From JAGXFP01 sp039714535 (GTDB lineage Bacteria; Desulfobacterota; Desulfobulbia; Desulfobulbales; JAGXFP01): DNA of 64,000 nt. Each line of letters begins with the position of its first letter. Within the stretch, counting starts at the first letter, position 1. Made by a program: the position numbers and the translations under genes. Location: NCBI GenBank assembly GCA_039714535.1, contig JBDLJC010000017.1, positions 7,296-71,295 of the forward strand, given 5' to 3'. Shown here piece by piece: positions 23,187 to 32,253 of the stretch. A model generated the notes under the pieces. That model was not told the DNA's origin and did not search any database. It saw only the letters and a list, made by a program, of their open reading frames with translations.

Positions 23187-25976
23187 ATGGATTACCGGGC
23201 GACGCTCAACCTGCCCCAGACCAAATTCAAGATGAAGGCCAATCTGGCCCAGCGCGAGCCGGAATTCTTGAAGAAGTGGGATAAGGAAAAACTCTACGAA
23301 AAATTGCTGGCGGTCTCCGCCGATCGTCCTTCCTACGTCCTGCACGATGGCCCTCCATATGCCAATGGCCATCTCCATATGGGCCATGCCCTGAACAAGA
23401 TCCTGAAGGATATTATTCTGCGTTCCAAGCGAATGAACGGTTTTCAGTGCGTCTTCGTGCCCGGTTGGGATTGTCATGGCCTGCCTATCGAACTTAACGT
23501 CGATAAGGAACTTGGCGCCAAGAAGAAAGAGATCAGTAAGCTCGCCTTTCGCAAAGCCTGCCGCAAATACGCCGGTAAATGGATCAAGACCCAGAAGAAG
23601 GAGTTTCAGCGCTTAGGGGTTCTCGGTGACTGGGACAATCCTTATCTTACCATTAATTATACTTATGAAGCAGCCACGGCCCGGGAATTTAATAAATTCC
23701 TGATGAACGGCTCGGTGGTTCGCAGTAAAAAACCGGTCCACTGGTGCCCTTCCTGTAAGACGGCGCTGGCCGAGGCCGAGGTGGAGTATGATGATCATAC
23801 CTCCGATTCAATCTATGTGAAATTTCCGGTTGTCGGCGATATTGAGGACGTGATCCCTGCTGCGGCAGGCCACGAGGTCTCTGCGGTGATCTGGACCACC
23901 ACCCCCTGGACCCTGCCGGCCAACCTGGCGGTGGCCTTTCATCCTGATTTTACCTATGCGGCGGTCAAGGTTGGTAACGAAATCTGGATTCTGGCCGAGG
24001 GGCTGGTTGAACAGGCCTTTGCTGAATTCGGCATCGAAGACTATCAGATCCTTAACACCTTCTCGGCCACTGGCCTGGAAGGCCGCAAGTGCCGCCATCC
24101 TTTTCTGGATCGGGACTCGCTAATGGTCTTGGCCGACTATGTGACCCTGGAGACCGGTACCGGCTGTGTTCATACCGCTCCCGGTCATGGCCGCGAGGAT
24201 TATCTGACCGGGATCAAATATGAACTGGAGATCCTTTCGCCGGTTGATAACCGCGGGGTTTTTACCGCTGAAGCCGGACCCTATGTTGATCAGTTCTATA
24301 AAAAGGCCAATCCGGTGATCTGTGAAGATCTGCAGAAGAGTAAGCATCTGATTAAACACAGTCCTCTGTCGCACAGTTATCCCCACTGCTGGCGCTGTAA
24401 GAAGCCGGTGATCTTCCGGGCGACCGAGCAGTGGTTTATCGGCATGGAGAAAAATGATCTGCGCGAGCGAGCCTTGAAGGCGATCCGCGAGGTGCAATGG
24501 GTGCCAAGTTGGGGGATGGACCGGATCTACGGCATGGTCGAGACCCGTCCTGACTGGTGTTTGTCCCGGCAGCGGGCCTGGGGCGTGCCGATTACCGCGA
24601 TCCTCTGTCGGGATTGCGGCACCGTCCAGAATGATGAGGAGGTTAATCGCCGGATCGATGAACTTTTCCTGAAAGAGGGGGCCGATGCCTGGTTTTCCCA
24701 TGAGATCGTTGATTTCCTCGGTGAGGGCGCGGCCTGTAAAGATTGTGGTTCGACCAACTTTGAGCAGGAAGAGGATATTCTCGATGTCTGGTTTGATTCC
24801 GGCACCAGTTATGCCGCAGTCCTAGATCAGCGTGATGAGCTTTCTACGCCGGCCGACCTGTATCTTGAGGGCAGCGATCAGCATCGCGGCTGGTTCCAGA
24901 GCTCCTTGCTGGCCGCAGTCGGCACCCGCGACACCCCGCCCTATAAGGCCGTGCTGACCCACGGTTTTGTGGTTGACGAGAATGGACGGAAGATGTCCAA
25001 GAGTGTCGGCAATGTTATCGCCCCGGAAAAGATCATCAAGCAGCATGGCGCTGAGATTCTCCGCCTCTGGGTCGCCTCCGAGGATTATCGGGACGACATC
25101 AAGATCTCCAATAATATTATTCAGCAGTTGTCCGACGCCTATCGCAAGATCAGAAACACCCTGCGTTATCTGCTGGGCAATATCGGTGATTTCGATCCGG
25201 CCAAGGACCGGGTGGCCTATGAGGAACTGCCCGAGATCGACCAGTGGGCCCTATCCCAGTTGGACCGTTTGCAGAAGAAGATCTGCGGCGCCTATGATTC
25301 CTTTGAATTTCACGCCATTTTCCATGGCCTCCTCTATTTCTGTACGGTGACCATGAGCTCCTTTTACCTTGATATTATCAAGGATCGGCTCTACACCTCG
25401 GCGCCGGACTCGGCCGATAGAAGGGCGGCCCAGACCGTGCTCTATGAATTGTCGGACCGGCTTTTGCGATTGATGGCCCCGGTTCTGACCTTCACGGCAG
25501 CCGAGGCCTGGGACCATCTGCCGCCGGTTCCTGACCGGGAAGAGGATGTGGCGCTGGCAGCCTTTCCGACTTTCAATGATGTCTGGTCCCGGCCCGATTT
25601 GGACGAGAAGTGGGAGAAGTTGATTCAGGTTCGGGGAGAATTGACCAAGGTTCTGGAGCTGGCCCGGCAGAATAAAGTGATCGGCCATCCCCTTGAGGCG
25701 GCGGTCGAGATCAAGGTCGGCGGTGAACTTGGAGAATTTTTAGGGCAAAACTGGCAGATCCTCAAAACCATTGCCATTGTCTCTGAACTTCGCCGGGTTG
25801 AGGAGATCTCAGCCGAAGCGGTGACCTCCGAGGAGCTGCCCGATCTGATGATTATGGTCAAGTCGGCATCGGGTGAAAAATGCGAACGGTGCTGGACCAG
25901 GGCCGACTCGGTTGGTGATACAACCGATCATCCGACCATTTGCAGTCGCTGTGTCGACGTGGTGAGCGGCCTATGA
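23187..25976 (+). CDS. ileS: Isoleucyl-tRNA synthetase
   Basis: A 929-residue class I synthetase that charges tRNA-Ile and edits valine. The HIGH-type motif is GPPYANGHLHMGHA near residue 57. The CP1 editing domain contains TTTPWTLPAN and GTGCVHTAPGHG. The KMSKS loop is intact (GRKMSKSVGN). The C-terminal zinc finger is CERCW...CSRC. ATG 23187 follows ACAGGAGACAGTCC. The stop overlaps the lspA start by four bases, the common ileS-lspA pairing. A copy of an intergenic repeat lies in its leader. Confidence 0.98.
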   Translation: MDYRATLNLPQTKFKMKANLAQREPEFLKKWDKEKLYEKLLAVSADRPSYVLHDGPPYANGHLHMGHALNKILKDIILRSKRMNGFQCVFVPGWDCHGLPIELNVDKELGAKKKEISKLAFRKACRKYAGKWIKTQKKEFQRLGVLGDWDNPYLTINYTYEAATAREFNKFLMNGSVVRSKKPVHWCPSCKTALAEAEVEYDDHTSDSIYVKFPVVGDIEDVIPAAAGHEVSAVIWTTTPWTLPANLAVAFHPDFTYAAVKVGNEIWILAEGLVEQAFAEFGIEDYQILNTFSATGLEGRKCRHPFLDRDSLMVLADYVTLETGTGCVHTAPGHGREDYLTGIKYELEILSPVDNRGVFTAEAGPYVDQFYKKANPVICEDLQKSKHLIKHSPLSHSYPHCWRCKKPVIFRATEQWFIGMEKNDLRERALKAIREVQWVPSWGMDRIYGMVETRPDWCLSRQRAWGVPITAILCRDCGTVQNDEEVNRRIDELFLKEGADAWFSHEIVDFLGEGAACKDCGSTNFEQEEDILDVWFDSGTSYAAVLDQRDELSTPADLYLEGSDQHRGWFQSSLLAAVGTRDTPPYKAVLTHGFVVDENGRKMSKSVGNVIAPEKIIKQHGAEILRLWVASEDYRDDIKISNNIIQQLSDAYRKIRNTLRYLLGNIGDFDPAKDRVAYEELPEIDQWALSQLDRLQKKICGAYDSFEFHAIFHGLLYFCTVTMSSFYLDIIKDRLYTSAPDSADRRAAQTVLYELSDRLLRLMAPVLTFTAAEAWDHLPPVPDREEDVALAAFPTFNDVWSRPDLDEKWEKLIQVRGELTKVLELARQNKVIGHPLEAAVEIKVGGELGEFLGQNWQILKTIAIVSELRRVEEISAEAVTSEELPDLMIMVKSASGEKCERCWTRADSVGDTTDHPTICSRCVDVVSGL

Positions 25977-26482
25977 AATTGTCTTCGCCCTGGAGTCCGG
26001 CCCTAATCGCGGCAGCGGTTGTTTTCCTGGATCAGATGACTAAGTGGTGGATCCTGTCGACCTTCCAACTTTATGAATCGCTGCCCGTTATTCCCGGCTT
26101 TTTCGATCTGACCTTTGTGGTCAATACCGGCGCGGCCTTTGGGATGCTGGCCGGGGAACAGAATTTATGGCGGCAGCTGTTTTTTATTACAACCACTCTG
26201 GTCGCCTTGGTGGTGCTCTGTTTTGCCTTCCGGCAGTATCGGTATGAAGGACGGTCGTATGTAATCGGCATCGGTCTGGTCGGTGGCGGGGCCTTGGGTA
26301 ATCTGGTTGATCGACTTCGTTTTGGGCATGTGGTGGATTTTCTCGATTTTTCGATAAGGGGTCATCACTGGCCGGCCTTTAATGTGGCGGATTCGGCCAT
26401 TACCGTCGGAGTCGCCTTTTTTCTGCTGGCCAGCTTTCTGGAGATCAGAAGAGAGCGGTCGTCGGAAGTTGCTGAGCCATAA
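25973..26482 (+). CDS. lspA: Lipoprotein signal peptidase II
   Basis: A 169-residue inner-membrane aspartyl protease that cuts prolipoproteins ahead of the lipidated Cys. Four TM helices are apparent. The catalytic Asp residues are Asp113 in GNLVDRLRFG and Asp140 in FNVADSAI. ATG 25973 overlaps the ileS TGA. The product would process the several lipoproteins seen in this window. Confidence 0.97.
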   Translation: MKLSSPWSPALIAAAVVFLDQMTKWWILSTFQLYESLPVIPGFFDLTFVVNTGAAFGMLAGEQNLWRQLFFITTTLVALVVLCFAFRQYRYEGRSYVIGIGLVGGGALGNLVDRLRFGHVVDFLDFSIRGHHWPAFNVADSAITVGVAFFLLASFLEIRRERSSEVAEP

Positions 26483-26534
26483 TGTTCGCAGTTTTAGCTT
26501 AGTTGTGATGCCATTAATCAATAGGAGTAGTTAA

Positions 26535-27476
26535 ATGTCAGATAATAAAATAGCCTTTCTCTTTCCCGGCCAGGGTTCCCAGTTTGTTGGCATGGGTAAA
26601 GAATTTATGGAAACTGATGAGTCGGCCAAGTCGTTGATGGCCAAGGCGGCTGAGATCAGTGGCTATCCCCTGGAGAAGCTCTGCCTGGAAGGGCCGATGG
26701 AGGAGTTGACCCGCACCGCCCATCTGCAACCGGCCGTGACGGTTTTGAATCTTATCTGCCTGAATGCTTTACGCGATGGTGGGGTTACTCCTGATTTCGT
26801 GGCTGGGCATAGCCTTGGTGAGTATGCGGCCCTTTGCGGCGCCGGGGTTTTGAGTCCGGAAGACACCCTGCATCTGGTGACCGAGCGGGGGCGGTTGATG
26901 GAGAGGGAGGCCAATCGTAACCCCGGGGTGATGCACGCTATTCTCGGGATGACCATTGCTGAAGTCATGACTATCGTTGTTGAGGTTAAAGATAAAGGCG
27001 TAATTACGGCGGCCAATCATAATTCCGAGAAACAGATTGTGGTTTCCGGTGAGGCGGCCCCTCTGGAGGCGGCGGCGGCTCTTGTTGCGGAGCGGGGCGG
27101 CAGGGCGATTCCCCTGAAAGTCAGCGGGGCCTGGCATAGCGATCTGGTTGCCGGTGCGGTTGAAGATTTTTCGGCGGTTATGGGCGAAGTGGAGTTCAAG
27201 ACCCCGCAGGTGCCGCTTATCTTTAATGTTACGGCCGCTGAAGAGCAAGACCCGGCGGTTATTCGAGCCATGATGGCGCGGCAGATCTCCTCGACGGTCA
27301 AGTGGTTCGATATAATGAACGGCTTGATGGCCCAAGGCGTGCGGACCTTTGTTGAGGTCGGGCCTAAAAATGTCCTCTCAGGTCTGGCCAAGAAGATCAT
27401 TCCCAAGGGCGATGAGTATCGCTTGTTTCAGGTCGATACGCCCGAGGCCGTGGCGGCCTGTATCAGGGAATTATAA
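26535..27476 (+). CDS. fabD: Malonyl-CoA:ACP transacylase
   Basis: A 313-residue FabD that loads malonyl groups on acyl carrier protein for fatty acid synthesis. The N-terminal FPGQGSQFVGMG is diagnostic. The nucleophile Ser93 lies in GHSLGEYAAL, and the catalytic His is in the SGAWHSDLV region. Start ATG 26535 follows ATAGGAGTAG. It is not next to other fab genes: lspA precedes and ffh follows after about 155 bases, so it may be transcribed alone. Confidence 0.96.
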   Translation: MSDNKIAFLFPGQGSQFVGMGKEFMETDESAKSLMAKAAEISGYPLEKLCLEGPMEELTRTAHLQPAVTVLNLICLNALRDGGVTPDFVAGHSLGEYAALCGAGVLSPEDTLHLVTERGRLMEREANRNPGVMHAILGMTIAEVMTIVVEVKDKGVITAANHNSEKQIVVSGEAAPLEAAAALVAERGGRAIPLKVSGAWHSDLVAGAVEDFSAVMGEVEFKTPQVPLIFNVTAAEEQDPAVIRAMMARQISSTVKWFDIMNGLMAQGVRTFVEVGPKNVLSGLAKKIIPKGDEYRLFQVDTPEAVAACIREL

Positions 27477-27632
27477 GCGTCTGCGCTAATGATAATGGGC
27501 CCGTTAATGGTGCTTGACATGAGCCGCTTATCCATGTATGTTTTCGTGTTTTCTTGGGAAAATTAACAATAGAAGGCTTAAGGCCCCTGTGATGGCAAAG
27601 TCTTCTTTTCTTTTTTTGGTTGATTACTGAAA

Positions 27633-29003
27633 ATGTTCGATAATTTATCAGACCGTCTTCATTCCACCTTAAAGACGCTGCGTGGTCATGGCAAGTTGAC
27701 CGACAGTAACATTAAGGAGGCTATGGATGAGGTTCGTCAGGCCCTGCTTGAGGCCGATGTCAACTTCAAGGTCGTTAAAGATTTTATAGCCTCAGTTTCG
27801 GAGAAGGCGGTTGGCCATGAGGTTCTGACCAGTCTTGCTCCCGGGCAGCAGGTCATCAAGATTGTTCAGGAACACCTGACCGAACTGTTGGGTGGAACAA
27901 CTGAAGGCCTTAATCTTAAAGGACCGCAACCGGCTGTGATCATGCTGGTTGGTCTCCAGGGTTCGGGTAAGACCACCACCTCCGGTAAGCTGGCCAGAAT
28001 GCTCCAGAAGCAGGGGCGGCGTCCCTATCTGGTGCCTGTCGATGTCTATCGACCGGCCGCGATTGAGCAGTTGACGGTGTTGGGTAAGAGTTTGTCCCTG
28101 CCGGTCCATCCGTCCGATTCCAGCCTTGATCCGGTGGCTATCTGCCGGGCGGCGGTCGCAGCGGCCAAAGTCAAGAATTGTGACACCCTGATTATTGATA
28201 CGGCCGGGCGTCTTCATGTTGACGAAGAGCTCATGGGCGAGCTTGGTCGGATTAAGGCTGAGGTAAGACCGGCCGAGATTCTTTTTGTGGCTGATGCCAT
28301 GACCGGCCAGGATGCGGTCACCGTAGCGGCCAAGTTTAATGATGATCTCGCCATTTCCGGGGTGGTTCTCACCAAGATGGATGGTGATGCCCGTGGTGGC
28401 GGCGCCTTATCCATCAAGAAGGTTACGGATCGGCCCATTAAGTTTGTCGGGGTCGGCGAAGGTCTCGATGCCCTGGAAGTTTTTCATCCGGACCGGCTGG
28501 CATCCCGGATTCTCGGCATGGGCGATGTCCTCACCCTGATTGAGAAGGCTGAGGCGGTTGTTGATAAGAAGCAGGCCGAGCAGCTTGCCAAGAAGATCAG
28601 GCGTAATGCTTTTACCCTTGAGGATTTTAGGGGTCAGATTCAGCAGATCAAAAAGATGGGTAATCTTGATCAGCTGATGGGCATGGTTCCCGGCATGAAT
28701 AAGTTGAAGCAGATGGGCAATATGCCTAAGCCCGATGAAGGTGAACTGGGGCGGATAGAGGCAATTATCGGCTCGATGACTGCCCAGGAACGCCAACGTT
28801 ATGAAATTATTAATTCCAGCCGTCGGCAGAGGATTGCCCGGGGGAGTGGAACCACGGTTCAGGATGTAAATAAGGTCATTAAGAGTTATTCTGAAATGCT
28901 CAAGATGATGAAGAAGATGAAAGGCAAGGGTGTTTTCGGTGGCGGTGGCGGTGGTGCTGTCGGCAAGAAAAAGAGAAAAAGACCCAAAGGGTTGTTTAGA
29001 TAA
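27633..29003 (+). CDS. ffh: Signal recognition particle protein Ffh
   Basis: A 456-residue SRP54 GTPase that with 4.5S RNA targets nascent membrane proteins. The N domain (1-85) is followed by the G domain with P-loop GLQGSGKTTTSGKL, DTAGRLH and TKMDGDARGG. The Met-rich M domain (about 300-435) includes MGNLDQLMGMVPGMNKLKQM, and a Gly/Lys tail ends the protein. rpsP starts 19 bases after it. This begins the conserved ffh-rpsP-khpA-rimM-trmD-rplS cluster. Confidence 0.98.
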   Translation: MFDNLSDRLHSTLKTLRGHGKLTDSNIKEAMDEVRQALLEADVNFKVVKDFIASVSEKAVGHEVLTSLAPGQQVIKIVQEHLTELLGGTTEGLNLKGPQPAVIMLVGLQGSGKTTTSGKLARMLQKQGRRPYLVPVDVYRPAAIEQLTVLGKSLSLPVHPSDSSLDPVAICRAAVAAAKVKNCDTLIIDTAGRLHVDEELMGELGRIKAEVRPAEILFVADAMTGQDAVTVAAKFNDDLAISGVVLTKMDGDARGGGALSIKKVTDRPIKFVGVGEGLDALEVFHPDRLASRILGMGDVLTLIEKAEAVVDKKQAEQLAKKIRRNAFTLEDFRGQIQQIKKMGNLDQLMGMVPGMNKLKQMGNMPKPDEGELGRIEAIIGSMTAQERQRYEIINSSRRQRIARGSGTTVQDVNKVIKSYSEMLKMMKKMKGKGVFGGGGGGAVGKKKRKRPKGLFR

Positions 29004-29022
29004 TCATAGTGAGGAGGAAGTA

Positions 29023-29274
29023 ATGGCTGTTAAAGTTCGTTTGGCCAGGTTGGGCAGGAAGAAAAAGCCGTTTTATCGTATTGTTGTCGCCAGTTCACAG
29101 GCACCCAGGGATGGTAAGTTCCTGGAGATTGTCGGCACCTACGATCCTTTGAAGGATCCGGCTGAAATCACAATCAAGCATGAGCAACTGCAGAAATGGC
29201 TTGATAAAGGCGCTATCCCGACCGATACGGTCAGGAGCCTCATGGTCAAGAATCCCGCTCCGGCAGCAGAGTAA
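29023..29274 (+). CDS. rpsP: 30S ribosomal protein S16
   Basis: An 83-residue S16 starting MAVKVRLARLGRKKKPFYRI, the family signature. ATG 29023 has GAGGAGG just upstream; the longer frame into ffh is an artefact. It is followed six bases later by khpA. Confidence 0.98.
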   Translation: MAVKVRLARLGRKKKPFYRIVVASSQAPRDGKFLEIVGTYDPLKDPAEITIKHEQLQKWLDKGAIPTDTVRSLMVKNPAPAAE

Positions 29275-29280
29275 TTTGCC

Positions 29281-29511
29281 ATGAAGGAGCTGGTGAAATT
29301 TATTGCCTCAGCCCTGGTTGATGATCGCGATGCTGTCCAGGTAAATGAGGTGGAGCGTGACGACGCCACGGTCTATGAACTTCTGGTTGCCAAGGAAGAT
29401 CTGGGCAAGGTTATCGGTAAGCAGGGGCGTACGGCTCGAGCTATTCGCTCTTTGCTGACGGCCTCGGCTGGGAAGGATAATCGCAAGGCCCGCTTGGAGA
29501 TCCTCGATTGA
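29281..29511 (+). CDS. khpA: KH-domain RNA-binding protein KhpA
   Basis: A 76-residue single KH-domain protein (YlqC family) with the GxxG loop VIGKQGRTARAI. Relatives bind RNA, often with KhpB, and lie between rpsP and rimM as here. Its ATG is six bases after the rpsP stop. Confidence 0.95.
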   Translation: MKELVKFIASALVDDRDAVQVNEVERDDATVYELLVAKEDLGKVIGKQGRTARAIRSLLTASAGKDNRKARLEILD

Positions 29512-29539
29512 TCTCTATTGAACGGTTGCAGGTGTAAGA

Positions 29540-30088
29540 TTGGCTATTCAGCAATCTGCACTTGATTCCGGCAATCTGGTTCGGGTCGGCAGAGTGGGCA
29601 AGGCCCACGGTATTAAGGGTGAACTTAAGGTTCTGCCTGATTTCGGCCCACCCGAAGATTTCCTGAATTACCTAGAAGTGTCGCTTGTTTTTCCTGATAC
29701 GGATTCCCGGCAGGACTATAAGGTCAGCCGTTGTCGGCCCCAGGCCAAGATCGTTATCCTGCAGCTGGATGGCATCAACGACCGAACCATGGCCGAGGCT
29801 CTTAACGGGACTGAAGTTTGGATTGACAAGAAGTCTTTGCCGGATCTGCCCGCTGGGGATTTTTATTGGCACGATCTGGTCGGTTTGCAGGTTGAGACCG
29901 AGAGCGGCCGGAAGCTGGGTCGGGTTGAAACCCTGTTGGCTACCGGTGGCCACGATATTCTGGTGGTGCTTGGCACTGGTCGGGAATATCTTATCCCTCT
30001 GGATAAAGAATTTCTGTTAAACAGGGACGGTGTTGCCGGTATCTTAACTGTAGCAGAGGTGCCGGGTCTTTTTGAAATAAATGATTGA
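29540..30088 (+). CDS. rimM: Ribosome maturation factor RimM
   Basis: A 182-residue RimM that binds S19 and assists 30S head maturation. The N-terminal RimM domain begins VRVGRVGKAHGIKGELKV, and a C-terminal PRC-barrel contains FYWHDLVGLQV. The start is TTG 29540, with GGTG upstream and no better choice in frame. It ends about 24 bases before trmD. Confidence 0.95.
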   Translation: MAIQQSALDSGNLVRVGRVGKAHGIKGELKVLPDFGPPEDFLNYLEVSLVFPDTDSRQDYKVSRCRPQAKIVILQLDGINDRTMAEALNGTEVWIDKKSLPDLPAGDFYWHDLVGLQVETESGRKLGRVETLLATGGHDILVVLGTGREYLIPLDKEFLLNRDGVAGILTVAEVPGLFEIND

Positions 30089-30111
30089 TTAGGGTCGGAC
30101 CCTGCTTTGCC

Positions 30112-30897
30112 ATGCGATTCGATATCCTCACAATTTTCCCCGACCTTCTAACTTCCCCTTTGCAAGAGGGGATCATCCGCCGGGCCATTCAAGACGATAA
30201 AATAGAGGTGGCAATCCATAATATCCGGGATTTTGCCACCGACAAGCATGCCATGACCGACGACCGGCCTTTCGGGGGTGGGGAGGGTATGGTCATGAAG
30301 CCCGAACCGATCGCGGCCGCGCTGGCAAAGGTCAAAGATGAGGGTGGAGCGGGCCGGGTTGTTTTCTTAAGCCCCCAGGGTAAGACCTTCACCCAGAAAA
30401 AAGCGGAGGAGTTGGCCCAGCTTGACCATCTTGTTTTGTTGTGTGGTCGTTACGAAGGGGTTGATGAGCGGGTAATTGATCACTATGTCGATGAAGAGAT
30501 CTCTATCGGTGACTATATCCTGACCGGCGGTGAATTGGCCGCCATGGTCATGATCGATGCCATTACCAGATTGCAACCCGGTGTTTTGGGCTGCGCCGAT
30601 TCCGTGGGCCAGGATACTTTTAGTCGAGGGATGCTCAAGCATCCTCAATATACCAGGCCGCGGGAGTTCCAGGGGGTGGAAGTTCCTGTTGAGTTACTGT
30701 CCGGTGATCATGCTCTGGTCAGAGACTGGCGGTTGGTGGCGGCAGTCAGACAGACCCTGGGCAAGCGTCCGGAGCTCTTGGCCCAGGTGGATTTTACCCC
30801 TGTGGAGAAAAAGATCCTGGTCAAGGCCGGGCTCTGGCTTGAGATAGAGCGGGTCCTCACCGATCAGGATTTGTCTTCTGTTGAATCTGGCGGTTAA
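30112..30897 (+). CDS. trmD: tRNA (guanine37-N1)-methyltransferase
   Basis: A 261-residue SPOUT enzyme that makes m1G37 in tRNAs reading CNN codons and prevents frameshifting. It begins MRFDILTIFPDL. The AdoMet-binding knot is covered by LLCGRYEGVDERV and SIGDYILTGGELA. The flexible QDTFSRGMLKHPQYTRP segment, with its catalytic Asp, is intact. ATG 30112 fits the family start; the earlier in-frame codon at 30085 does not. Confidence 0.98.
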   Translation: MRFDILTIFPDLLTSPLQEGIIRRAIQDDKIEVAIHNIRDFATDKHAMTDDRPFGGGEGMVMKPEPIAAALAKVKDEGGAGRVVFLSPQGKTFTQKKAEELAQLDHLVLLCGRYEGVDERVIDHYVDEEISIGDYILTGGELAAMVMIDAITRLQPGVLGCADSVGQDTFSRGMLKHPQYTRPREFQGVEVPVELLSGDHALVRDWRLVAAVRQTLGKRPELLAQVDFTPVEKKILVKAGLWLEIERVLTDQDLSSVESGG

Positions 30898-30933
30898 AGA
30901 GGTGTTCTAATCAAAGACGAGATAGGACATCAG

Positions 30934-31488
30934 TTGCGGGTTGATCTGGCCCTGATCCACTATCCGGTTTGTAATCGCAATCAGGAGATCATCGGTTCGG
31001 CGGTCACTAATCTTGATCTGCACGATATTGCCAGGGCTGGTCGAACTTTCGGCATCGATAGATATTATCTGGTGACCCCGTTTGCTGATCAGCAGCAGTT
31101 AGTCAAAGATATTCTTGATCACTGGCAGACCGGATATGGAGCTGGTTATAATAAAGACCGCAAGGAAGCTTTAAGCATAGTTCGCCTCTGCGATGATGTG
31201 GCAGAACTTTACCGGGAAGTAACAGCCAAGTGGCAGCAACGACCAACAGTTTTGGCCACCAGCGCTGCCAGCGCCGATCTTGCCGTAGAATATGGTGATA
31301 TCCGGGCCAGGATCTTTAGCGGAGAACCGTTTCTGATTCTTTTCGGGACCGGTTGGGGGATGGCCCCGGAGTTAATGGCCGAAGTTGATGGGCTTTTGCC
31401 GCCGCTTAAGGGGCTTGGCGACTATAATCACCTGTCGGTGCGCTCGGCTGCCGCCATTATTTTGGATCGTCTCCTTGGTGATCATTAA
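30934..31488 (+). CDS. SPOUT-like RNA methyltransferase (Methyltrn_RNA_4 family)
   Basis: A 184-residue protein with the fold signs of a SAM-dependent RNA methyltransferase: LALIHYPVCNRNQEIIGSAV at the start, then NLDLHDIARAGRTFGI. Near the C-terminus the knot-like LILFGTGWGMAPEL and NHLSVRSAAAIILDRLL appear. It is the family often encoded between trmD and rplS in Desulfobacterota and other deep lineages (PF09936, from memory). The target nucleotide is not known to me. TTG 30934 has AGGA at 30924; no ATG or GTG is available in frame. Confidence 0.85.
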   Translation: MRVDLALIHYPVCNRNQEIIGSAVTNLDLHDIARAGRTFGIDRYYLVTPFADQQQLVKDILDHWQTGYGAGYNKDRKEALSIVRLCDDVAELYREVTAKWQQRPTVLATSAASADLAVEYGDIRARIFSGEPFLILFGTGWGMAPELMAEVDGLLPPLKGLGDYNHLSVRSAAAIILDRLLGDH

Positions 31489-31619
31489 TGAAAATTAATG
31501 GTAAAAACAGCTGGTAGTAAAAAAAAGCACCTAATTGTAAATCAATAGTGGAAATTTTTTGTTCCATACGTTACTTTAGCGCTTCCGTTTTACGGAAATA
31601 TATTTACGGAGATATAATA

Positions 31620-31967
31620 ATGAGTGTAATAACACAGATAGAAAAAGAGCAAATGCGGTTTGATGTCCCTGACTTTCGTCCGGGCGACACGGTTAGTGTC
31701 TATATTCGGATCATTGAGGGCACCAAGGAAAGGGTCCAGGTTTTCAAGGGTGCGGTTCTCAAACGCAAGAAGGGAACCATGAACGCCAGTTTTACGGTTC
31801 GGAAGATGTCCCATGGGGTTGGGGTTGAAAAGACTTTTGCCCTGCATAATCCCCGTCTTGAGAAGATCGTGGTGGAAAGTCGTGGCAAGGTTCGTCGTTC
31901 GCGTCTCTATTATCTTCGTGATCTGCGTGGTAAAGCGGCCAGGATTAAGGAGCGCGGACTTCGTTGA
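31620..31967 (+). CDS. rplS: 50S ribosomal protein L19
   Basis: A 115-residue L19 with FRPGDTVSVYIRIIEGTKER and the basic C-terminus. ATG 31620 follows ACGGAGATATAATA. The 130-base gap before it is AT-rich and may hold a separate promoter. A terminator follows. Confidence 0.98.
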   Translation: MSVITQIEKEQMRFDVPDFRPGDTVSVYIRIIEGTKERVQVFKGAVLKRKKGTMNASFTVRKMSHGVGVEKTFALHNPRLEKIVVESRGKVRRSRLYYLRDLRGKAARIKERGLR

Positions 31968-32037
31968 TCCTTTAAACTGCTGTTAATCTAATCCGGCTGT
32001 TTTTTTCAGGACGGATAGGATGCATTTGAAATTATTG

Positions 32038-32078
32038 AAGCCCTGCTGATGACCTAGTGTTAACGGCGGGGCTTTTTT
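32038..32078 (+). terminator. Rho-independent terminator after rplS
   Basis: AAGCCCTGCTG (32038-32048) pairs with CGGCGGGGCTT (32064-32074), with two G-U wobbles, and is followed by TTTT. It closes the ffh-to-rplS transcription unit. Confidence 0.8.
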
Positions 32079-32090
32079 CGTTATAAAAAT

Positions 32091-32199
32091 GGTAAGCTTT
32101 CACAGGCACTGCATCTGCACGTTTTCAGAACAACCAACATAGTAAACTATAGTTGATTGCCCTGAAAACGCACATCTACAGCACTTGTAAAAGCTTACC
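32091..32199. repeat. 109-bp imperfect palindrome between rplS and rnhB
   Basis: The ends GGTAAGCTTT (32091-32100) and AAAGCTTACC (32190-32199) are exact inverted repeats. The whole arms of about 48 bases are inverted copies of each other with about 12 differences, mostly transitions, meeting at ATAGTAAACTAT in the centre. GTTTTCAG (32121-32128) and CTGAAAAC (32162-32169) are the best inner block. It codes for nothing and follows the rplS terminator. It looks like a MITE-like or REP-type element. Confidence 0.75.
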
Positions 32200-32253
32200 T
32201 GTTTGGAAGTAGTCTTGTTACGCTACCGGTTCGCCCGTGAACGGTTACTGAAA

